64,000 nucleotides of DNA from assembly GCF_029581275.1 (NCBI RefSeq), contig NZ_CP120742.1:5456501-5520500 (forward strand). The letters are read 5' to 3'. A program made the position numbers and the translations under genes. Below the pieces are notes generated by a model. That model was not told the origin of the DNA and did no database searches. It saw only the letters and a program-made list of their open reading frames with translations. The DNA comes from Micromonospora sp. WMMD1155. GTDB taxonomy: Bacteria > Actinomycetota > Actinomycetes > Mycobacteriales > Micromonosporaceae. Of the stretch, positions 58,195 through 64,000 are shown piece after piece; positions within the stretch are counted from its first letter, which is position 1, and every line of letters begins with the position of its first letter.

Positions 58195-59708
58195 ACGTGG
58201 TCATCACTGTCGACCCACGCGACGGCCGGCGGCGCTCGACGGACCTCAGCGAGACCGACGAGTCCCGGTTGGAGGTGATCGCCGACCAGGCGTCCCGAGC
58301 GGCGCAGTGGCTGTCCGGGCTGGGCAGAGTCGGTAGGGCGGAGATGCTCGACCGCATCGCCGCGTCCCTGGAGGCCCGGCGCGCGGAACTGGTCGCGGCC
58401 GCCGAGGCGGAGACCGGGCTCAGCACCGCGCGGCTCGACGGGGAACTCACCCGGGCGGCACTCCAGTTCCGGATGTTCGGCGACGTGGTGCGCGACGGGG
58501 CGTACGTCGAGGCGGCCATCGACCACGCCGCCGACACCCCCCTCGGGCCCGGTCCGGACCTGCGCCGGATGCTCGTACCCCTCGGACCGGTCGCCGTGTT
58601 CGGGGCCAGCAACTTCCCGTTCGCCTTCTCGGTCGCCGGGGGTGATACCGCCGCCGCGCTCGCCGCGGGTTGTCCCGCCGTCCTGAAGGCCCACCCGTCG
58701 CACCCGCTGACGTCGCACGCCTCCGCCGACGCGATCGAGTCTGCCATCCGCGACCTGGGTGGCCCCGAGGGCGTGGTCGGCATCGTGTACGGGGAGCAGG
58801 CGGGCCGGTCGCTGGTGCGTCACCCAGCGATCCGCGCCGCCGCCCTGACGGGTTCCGTCGGGGCCGCCCGTGCCATCCAGGCCGCCATCGACGAACGGCC
58901 CGATCCGATTCCCCTCTACGCCGAGCTGAGCAGCGTGAACCCGATCGTCATCCTGCCCGGCGCGGCCGTGGACCGGAGCGACCGGATCGCCGAGGGCCTG
59001 TTCACCTCCTTCACGGCGTCCGGCGGTCAGCTGTGCACCAAGCCCGGCCTGGCGTTCGTCCCGTCCGACCCGGCCGGTGACCGGCTGGTCGACGCGCTGC
59101 GGGAGCGGGTCGGCTCGGCGGGGGGCGCGGTCCTGCTGAACGAGCGCATCCGGGACGCGTACGAGACCCAGGCGGCGGCGTTCGAACGGGCCGGGGCCCG
59201 GGTTTCGGCGCGACCCCGGGTGGACCCGGGCGAGGGCTTCACCGTCGCGCCGACGCTCCTGGAGGTCGGTCTGCCGGACCTGACGGCCGAGATCGCCGAC
59301 GAGTGCTTCGGCCCGCTGCTGATCGTGGTCAGGTATGGCGGCGTCAGCGACCTCGACGCGGCCCTGGTGACCGTCCCGCCGTCGCTGACCGGGGCCGTCC
59401 ACCGTGGACCGAGCGATGAGGCCGAGGTGGTGCGTCGGCTGGTCGACGTGTTCGCCGCCCGCGCCGGTCGCATCGTCTTCGACGGTTACCCCACCGGTGT
59501 CCGGGTGTCCTGGGCCCAGCACCACGGAGGGCCCTGGCCGTCGACGAACGCCGTACACACCTCGGTGGGCGCCACGGCGATCCGGCGGTTCCTTCGCCCG
59601 CTGGCGTGGCAGGACGCCCCGGAGTGGGTCCTGCCCGAGGAGCTTCGAGACGAGTACGCCGCCATTCCCCGCCGAGTGGACGGGAGGTTGGAAGCGGCCA
59701 CCGAATAA
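58191..59708 (+). CDS. 2-oxoglutarate-semialdehyde (2,5-dioxovalerate) dehydrogenase
   Basis: A 505-residue aldehyde dehydrogenase of the KGSADH type. The cofactor loop is VPLGPVAVFGASNFPFAFSV; the general-base Glu lies in YAELSSVNPIVILPGA; the catalytic nucleophile is C282 in FTASGGQLCTKPGLAF. The C-T-K-P-G context and A-E-L-S-S-x-N-P motif separate this group from ordinary aldehyde dehydrogenases. It oxidises 2-oxoglutarate semialdehyde to 2-oxoglutarate with NAD(P). The GTG start overlaps the FAH-family stop by four bases; it is the last gene of the transport/catabolism operon. Confidence 0.92.
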   Translation: MNVVITVDPRDGRRRSTDLSETDESRLEVIADQASRAAQWLSGLGRVGRAEMLDRIAASLEARRAELVAAAEAETGLSTARLDGELTRAALQFRMFGDVVRDGAYVEAAIDHAADTPLGPGPDLRRMLVPLGPVAVFGASNFPFAFSVAGGDTAAALAAGCPAVLKAHPSHPLTSHASADAIESAIRDLGGPEGVVGIVYGEQAGRSLVRHPAIRAAALTGSVGAARAIQAAIDERPDPIPLYAELSSVNPIVILPGAAVDRSDRIAEGLFTSFTASGGQLCTKPGLAFVPSDPAGDRLVDALRERVGSAGGAVLLNERIRDAYETQAAAFERAGARVSARPRVDPGEGFTVAPTLLEVGLPDLTAEIADECFGPLLIVVRYGGVSDLDAALVTVPPSLTGAVHRGPSDEAEVVRRLVDVFAARAGRIVFDGYPTGVRVSWAQHHGGPWPSTNAVHTSVGATAIRRFLRPLAWQDAPEWVLPEELRDEYAAIPRRVDGRLEAATE

Positions 59709-60037
59709 TCGCGACAGAGGTCGCTGCGGCATCGTTTTCCCGGTGGCGCCGGGTCGGTCGGCGAGCATTTCCCGCGAATTGATCCGGATGGATTCGCGCG
59801 CCGGCCGCCCCGGTGCTGCAGAAAGGTGCCCGAAATTGTTCCGTGCCCGGCCGGTAAATACATCGTTGACCGTCATCGCACTTCGTGTCTGTGTTTCTGG
59901 GCAGGGCCAGATGTTAGCGCTCGCAGAGCGGCATCTCCCGATTCCGGTGTCCGTTCACCTCACGGCCGGACCCGGGAGCCCACCGGTCGACACCCGGTAG
60001 ACCCAGGCGCGACGCCGAACTCCCTGTGGTGGGGAAG
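59709..60037. other. Intergenic stretch without a gene
   Basis: No coding frame with a ribosome-binding site is seen here. The only structure is a small inverted repeat (GCGAC/GTCGC) near 59715 just after the dehydrogenase stop. The stretch is somewhat AT-richer than the coding regions. Confidence 0.5.
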
Positions 60038-60083
60038 CCCCGGCCGCGTACCCCTGGTGAACCCAGGGTGTACGCGGCCGGGG
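60038..60083. terminator. Strong bidirectional terminator
   Basis: A 14-base perfect stem (60038-60051 with 60070-60083) continues into a six-base stem (60052-60057 with 60063-60068) with one bulged base and a five-base loop. It separates the sugar-acid operon from the convergent GH51 gene. Confidence 0.85.
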
Positions 60084-60099
60084 TGGTTCGGTCGACCGG

Positions 60100-61767
60100 T
60101 CAGGGGGTCACGTCGGTGGCCTGGACCCGCAGCATGGTCCAGGACGCGGGCGGGAGGGTCAGCCGGACGCCGGTGTCGACGCCGCGTGCCGTGCCGTTGG
60201 GGCGCGGCTCGGCGTGGTCCGGACCGTCGGCCGTGTTCTTGGCGTGCAGGTCGGCGCCGCCGATGGTGACGCACTCGATGACGCCGGCCAGCCGGGCTCC
60301 GGTGACGTCGACAGTCACCTCGGCCGGGGCGGTGGTGACGCGGTTGACGAGGAAGACCGTCATCTCGCCGGTGTCGTCGTCCCAGGTGGAGACCGCGTCG
60401 ACCGCGTCGATCTCGCCGAAGCGGTCGGTGGACGTCGTGCTGCCCTCGCGGAGCACGTCGAGCACCGCACCCTGGGCATGCCGGGCGGTCCGGGCGAAGG
60501 GGTGGAAGATGGTCTGTCGCCAGGCCGCGCCGCCCGGTTCGGTCATGATCGGTGCGATCACGTTGACCAGTTGGGCCTGGCAGGCCGCCGTCACCCGGTC
60601 GCTGTGCCGCAGCAGGCTGATCAGCAGACCGCCGACCACGACGGCGTCGGCCACGCTGTAGTGGTCCTCCAGCAGGCGCGGGGCGACCGGCCAGTCCTCG
60701 CCGCTCGGCGGGTTGGACGGAGCCGCGGACTGGTACCAGACGTTCCACTCGTCGAACGCGATCATGATCTTCTTGGTCGACCTGCGGATCGCCCCGACGG
60801 AGTCGGCGATGGCGGTGACCGCGTCGATGTAGCGGTCCATGTCCTCGGCGGAGGCGAGGAAGCTGGCCAGATCGTCGCCGACCGGCTGGTAGTAGGCGTG
60901 CAACGAGATCAGGTCGACGTCGTCGTACGCCTCGGTGAGCACGTCCCGTTCCCAGGCGCCGAAGGTCGGCATGCCGAGGTGTGACGAGCCGCAGGCGACG
61001 AGTTCGAGGTCGGGGTCGAAGCGACGCATGGCCTTCGCGGTCTGCGACGCGAGACGCCCGTACTCGGTGGCGCTGCGTTGGCCCACCTGCCACGGGCCGT
61101 CCATCTCGTTACCGAGGCACCACAGCCTGATCCCGTACGGGTCGGGAGCGCCGTTGTCGCGGCGTTGGTCGGCGAGGTGACTGCCGGCGCGGTGGTTGGC
61201 GTACTCGAGCAGGTCGACGGCCTCGGCGGTGCCGCGGGTGCCCAGGTTGACCGCCATGATCGGGTCGACGTCCGCCTTGCCGACCCAGCGCATGAACTCG
61301 TCCAGCCCGAACTCGTTGGTCTCCAGGCTGTGCCAGGCGAGGTCCAGCCGGGCGGGTCGTTCGTCGACCGGGCCGACGCCGTCCTCCCACCGGTAGGAGG
61401 AGACGAAGTTGCCGCCCGGATAGCGGACGGTGGTGACGCCCAACTCCCGTACGAGTGCGAGAACGTCGCCCCGGAAGCCGTCCGCGTCGGCCGTCGGATG
61501 CCCCGGCTCGTAGAGGCCGGTGTAGACACACCGGCCCAGGTGCTCCACGAACGAGCCGAAGAGCCGGCGGGGCACCGGTGCGACGCGTCGGCGTGGGTCG
61601 AGGCTGAGGCGGTAGGGGAGTGGACTGTCCGCGCCGGTCGAGTGCTCCGGCGCTTCGTCGAGGTGGGCGTTCAGGGCTGGCTCCCTTCGTGCGGGGTCCC
61701 GCCGTCGACGTGGACGTCGCGACGCGGACCCGGGGGTGGTGGGGTCGCTGCGAGCTCTGGACAACAT
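60100..61767 (-). CDS. GH51 alpha-L-arabinofuranosidase
   Basis: A 555-residue intracellular GH51 enzyme by the longest frame. The family start is LFGSFVEHLGRCVYTGLYEP; the acid/base Glu is in RLWCLGNEMDGPWQ and the nucleophile Glu in IAFDEWNVWYQS. A C-terminal beta domain follows. It removes terminal arabinose from oligosaccharides imported after secreted enzymes act. ATG 61767 adds an Arg-rich, non-homologous ~30 residues; a CTG at 61674 preceded by GGGAG would give the family-like N-terminus NAHLDEAPEHS. No ATG, GTG or TTG lies between. There is no signal peptide. The upstream gap, shared with a GH3 gene, has a LacI-type operator. Confidence 0.93.
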   Translation of the reverse strand: MLSRARSDPTTPGSASRRPRRRRDPARREPALNAHLDEAPEHSTGADSPLPYRLSLDPRRRVAPVPRRLFGSFVEHLGRCVYTGLYEPGHPTADADGFRGDVLALVRELGVTTVRYPGGNFVSSYRWEDGVGPVDERPARLDLAWHSLETNEFGLDEFMRWVGKADVDPIMAVNLGTRGTAEAVDLLEYANHRAGSHLADQRRDNGAPDPYGIRLWCLGNEMDGPWQVGQRSATEYGRLASQTAKAMRRFDPDLELVACGSSHLGMPTFGAWERDVLTEAYDDVDLISLHAYYQPVGDDLASFLASAEDMDRYIDAVTAIADSVGAIRRSTKKIMIAFDEWNVWYQSAAPSNPPSGEDWPVAPRLLEDHYSVADAVVVGGLLISLLRHSDRVTAACQAQLVNVIAPIMTEPGGAAWRQTIFHPFARTARHAQGAVLDVLREGSTTSTDRFGEIDAVDAVSTWDDDTGEMTVFLVNRVTTAPAEVTVDVTGARLAGVIECVTIGGADLHAKNTADGPDHAEPRPNGTARGVDTGVRLTLPPASWTMLRVQATDVTP

Positions 61768-61796
61768 GATGATCGCGGATTACGTTCTTGATCGAT

Positions 61797-61820
61797 GTAA
61801 ACGTTACCGATCACGTTTAC
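61797..61820. promoter_or_regulatory. LacI-type operator between GH51 and GH3 genes
   Basis: GTAAACG (61797-61803) and CGTTTAC (61814-61820) form a perfect seven-base inverted repeat with a ten-base centre, in the divergent gap of the two glycosidase genes. It is typical of LacI-family sugar regulators; the regulator gene is not in the window. Confidence 0.65.
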
Positions 61821-61918
61821 GTTTGGGAATCCATCGCCCGTCACCACGTTCCGAGCCAGCGCAGAGCAGGGCCGACGAGGCGGACGGGGCAGGCCGTGGC
61901 GGTGATTGGGGTGACCAG

Positions 61919-64000
61919 ATGACCACTGTGCAGCCGGAGACCGGGGCGACCTACGCCGACGCGACGGCGCCCGTCTCGGAACGGGTGTCCGACCTGCTGG
62001 CGCGGATGACCCGCGAGGAGAAGATCGCCCAACTGGGCAGCACCTGGGCGTTCGCGGTGCTGGAGGGCGGTCGGTTCTCCGTACGCCGAGCCCGACCGAT
62101 CCTCGGCCACGGCCTGGGGCACGTGACCCGCGTCGCCGGTGCCACCAGCCTGAAGGCCGCGCAGGTGGCGCGGGTCGCCAACGCGATCCAGCGGTACCTG
62201 GTGACCGAGACCCGACTGGGGATCCCGGCGATCGTCCACGAGGAGGTCTGTTCGGGAGTGATGGCGCGGGACGCGACGATCTTCCCGCAGGCGATCGGGG
62301 TCGCGAGCACGTGGGCTCCGGAGCTGAACGGGCAGTTGGCGGACGCCGTTCGCGCGCAGATGCGCGCCATGGGCGGCCACCAGGGGCTGTCTCCGGTCCT
62401 GGACGTGGTGCGCGACCCCCGGTGGGGTCGGACGGAGGAGACCTACGGCGAGGATCCCTATCTGGTGTCCCGGATGGGCGTCGCGTTCGTCAGGGGCCTC
62501 CAGGGCGTCGACCTGACCGACGGCGTCATCGCGACGGCCAAGCACTTCGTCGGGTACGGGGCGTCCGAGGGTGGGCTGAACTGGGCGCCCGCCCACCTGC
62601 CCCCGCGGTTGCTGCGCGAGGTCTACCTGTACCCGTTCGAGGCGGCGGTCCGCGAGGGCGGCCTGCGGTCGGTGATGGCCGGCTACCACGAGCTGGACGG
62701 GATCCCGTGCCACGCCAACGACGACCTCCTCGCCGACGTCCTCCGCCGGCAGTGGGGCTTCACCGGCAGCGTGGTTTCCGACTACTTCGCCGTCAACGAC
62801 CTGCACTCGTACCACCACTTCGCACAGGACAAGCAGCAGGCCGCGACGCTGGCCCTCGGTGCCGGTGTCGACGTCGAGCTTCCGGCCACGGACGTGTACG
62901 CGGTAGCCCTCACGCGGGCGCTGGACGCCGGTGACGTCAGCGAGGCTCGGCTCGACGAGGCGGTCGCACGCGTGCTGCGGCACAAGTTCGAACTCGGGCT
63001 CTTCGAAGCACCGTACGTGGACGAGGACGCGGTCGCCGTCGCGGTGAACGCGCAGCGGCACCGGACCGTCGCGCTGGAGATCGCCCGCCGCAGTCTCGTC
63101 CTGCTCAAGAACGACGGCGTCCTGCCGCTGCTCGCGGAGGCCGGATCGGTCGCCCTCATCGGGCCGAACGCCGACGACGCCCGGCACCTGCTGGGCGACT
63201 ACTCGTTCGCGGCGCACATCGAGGCGCTGACCGAGGCGCGCGAGCGGCGGGGCCTGCTCGGCGAGATGATGACCATCCCGGACGATCTGGAGATCGAGGA
63301 GAGCACCGACGGGGTGCCCACGGTGCGCGACGAACTCACGGCCCGCCTGGGGGACCGGGTGCGTTACGCGTCGGGGTGCGACGTGCTCGACCCCTCCACC
63401 GACGGGTTCGACGAGGCGGTCGCGGTGGCCGCCGCGGCGGATGTCGCAGTGCTGGTCCTGGGGGACCGTTCGGGGCTGACACCACGGGCGACCACCGGTG
63501 AGTCCCGGGACCGTTCCAGCCTGGACCTGCCCGGTGTCCAGGAGGACCTGGTCCGCGCCGTCGTGGCCACCGGCACCCCGGTCGTGGTGGTGCTCGTCGC
63601 CGGACGACCCGTCGGCAGCGACTTCCTGCACGAGCACGCTGCGGCGGTGCTGATGGCCTGGTTGCCCGGCGAGACCGGGGCGCAGGCGATCGCCGAGGTG
63701 CTCCTCGGTGAGGTGAACCCGAGCGGGCGGTTGCCGATCTCGTATCCCCGCAGCGTGGGCCAGCTCCCCGTCTTCTACGGCCACAAGGTGTCCGGCGGCC
63801 GGTCGCACTGGCACGGCGACTACGTCGACTCACCGGTGACGCCCCGATACTGCTTCGGGCACGGCCTCGGATACTCCTCGTTCATCGTCGAGGAGGCCAC
63901 GGTGCGACACCCGCAGGTGCGCGCCGGCGACTCGGTCGGTGTCGACGTGGTGGTGACCAACGCCGGCCGTCGGGCGGGCGAGGAGGTCGTGCAGCTCTAC
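61919..64000 (+). CDS. GH3 beta-glycosidase (3' end cut by window edge)
   Basis: 694 codons are visible. The N-terminal domain shows RVSDLLARMTREEKIAQLGS, VLDVVRDPRWGRTEETYGED and TAKHFVGYGASEGGLNW. The nucleophile is D288 in SVVSDYFAVNDLH. The second domain includes RRSLVLLKNDGVLPL and VAVLVLGDRSGLTPRAT, and the fibronectin-III-like start is seen at ISYPRSVGQLPVFY and YCFGHGLGYSSF. There is no signal peptide, so it acts in the cytoplasm on imported oligosaccharides; beta-xylosidase, beta-glucosidase or arabinosidase activity is possible. ATG 61919 has a GGGGTGA site. It is divergent from GH51 and shares its operator. Confidence 0.92.
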   Translation, partial: MTTVQPETGATYADATAPVSERVSDLLARMTREEKIAQLGSTWAFAVLEGGRFSVRRARPILGHGLGHVTRVAGATSLKAAQVARVANAIQRYLVTETRLGIPAIVHEEVCSGVMARDATIFPQAIGVASTWAPELNGQLADAVRAQMRAMGGHQGLSPVLDVVRDPRWGRTEETYGEDPYLVSRMGVAFVRGLQGVDLTDGVIATAKHFVGYGASEGGLNWAPAHLPPRLLREVYLYPFEAAVREGGLRSVMAGYHELDGIPCHANDDLLADVLRRQWGFTGSVVSDYFAVNDLHSYHHFAQDKQQAATLALGAGVDVELPATDVYAVALTRALDAGDVSEARLDEAVARVLRHKFELGLFEAPYVDEDAVAVAVNAQRHRTVALEIARRSLVLLKNDGVLPLLAEAGSVALIGPNADDARHLLGDYSFAAHIEALTEARERRGLLGEMMTIPDDLEIEESTDGVPTVRDELTARLGDRVRYASGCDVLDPSTDGFDEAVAVAAAADVAVLVLGDRSGLTPRATTGESRDRSSLDLPGVQEDLVRAVVATGTPVVVVLVAGRPVGSDFLHEHAAAVLMAWLPGETGAQAIAEVLLGEVNPSGRLPISYPRSVGQLPVFYGHKVSGGRSHWHGDYVDSPVTPRYCFGHGLGYSSFIVEEATVRHPQVRAGDSVGVDVVVTNAGRRAGEEVVQLY

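Noticed and set aside
1..64000. tRNA, rRNA, riboswitch, insertion sequence and attachment-site features
   Set aside because: None could be supported by eye anywhere in the window; a tRNAscan/Infernal run would be needed to exclude small RNAs.

Overview
The window is uniformly high-GC DNA with actinobacterial hallmarks: many GTG starts, ATGA/GTGA stop-start overlaps, LAL-type LuxR and ECF regulators, and secreted hydrolases with CBM13/CBM42 modules. It most likely comes from Micromonospora or a close relative in the Micromonosporaceae. That placement is an inference from gene content and base composition; no rRNA or other marker gene is present. Calls rest on reading motifs by eye, not on database searches.

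Layout. 1-5.7 kb: a cell-envelope/glycan group (DUF2064 transferase-like protein, GT2 glycosyltransferase, polytopic membrane protein, NAD-dependent epimerase) followed by an OmpR-type two-component system. 6.3-27.1 kb: a RiPP biosynthetic gene cluster and the centre of interest. It holds a LAL regulator, a lipoprotein, a fused azoline cyclodehydratase (leader-binding/E1-like plus YcaO), a SagB-type dehydrogenase, a three-gene NHLM export system (membrane-fusion protein, C39 peptidase-ABC, second ABC), a MerR-type regulator, two nitrile-hydratase-like-leader (NHLP/proteusin type) precursor peptides, a second YcaO with a TfuA partner, and a B12-type radical SAM protein with a PqqD-like C-terminus. 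The first precursor ends in a Cys-rich core (SSCACCCPCCCT). The second ends after a GG site in a hydrophobic core with no Cys, Ser or Thr (VAPIADNNVNIIAVLIL). The simplest reading is that two precursors are served by two YcaO systems, one making azol(in)es and one making thioamides, and share one exporter.

27.2-37.9 kb: mixed housekeeping and accessory genes (phosphotransferase, GNATs, a cyclase/TPP-enzyme pair, MFS exporter, ECF42-like sigma factor, VOC protein, small membrane proteins, decayed gene fragments). 38.0-42.5 kb: a secreted cell-wall module. A membrane-anchored helix-turn-helix protein with an extracellular NBR1-like FW domain precedes three secreted proteins: an M15-like peptidase, and two proteins with nearly the same inhibitor-I36-like N-terminal domain attached to an M23 peptidase or a SpoIID domain. 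CTGACA repeats, partly phased at 10 bp, lie in front of the regulator and of the hydrolase operon. 42.5-45.9 kb: a GH43/CBM42 and CBM13/beta-helix operon behind a LacI-type operator.

46-51.6 kb: a DNA-alkylation repair protein, an NTF2-like protein, an MFS exporter, a phosphotransferase, a Pro-rich secreted protein and a DUF3800-like protein. 51.7-64 kb: a pentose/sugar-acid locus. It has an IclR regulator divergent from a binding-protein ABC transporter, followed in the same run by an enolase-superfamily sugar-acid dehydratase, a FAH-family 2-keto-3-deoxy-acid dehydratase and a 2-oxoglutarate-semialdehyde dehydrogenase (Weimberg-type route to 2-oxoglutarate). Beyond a strong bidirectional terminator, divergent GH51 and GH3 glycosidases share another LacI-type operator. 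No tRNA, rRNA, CRISPR, insertion sequence, integrase or origin was seen. The first and last genes are cut by the window edges.
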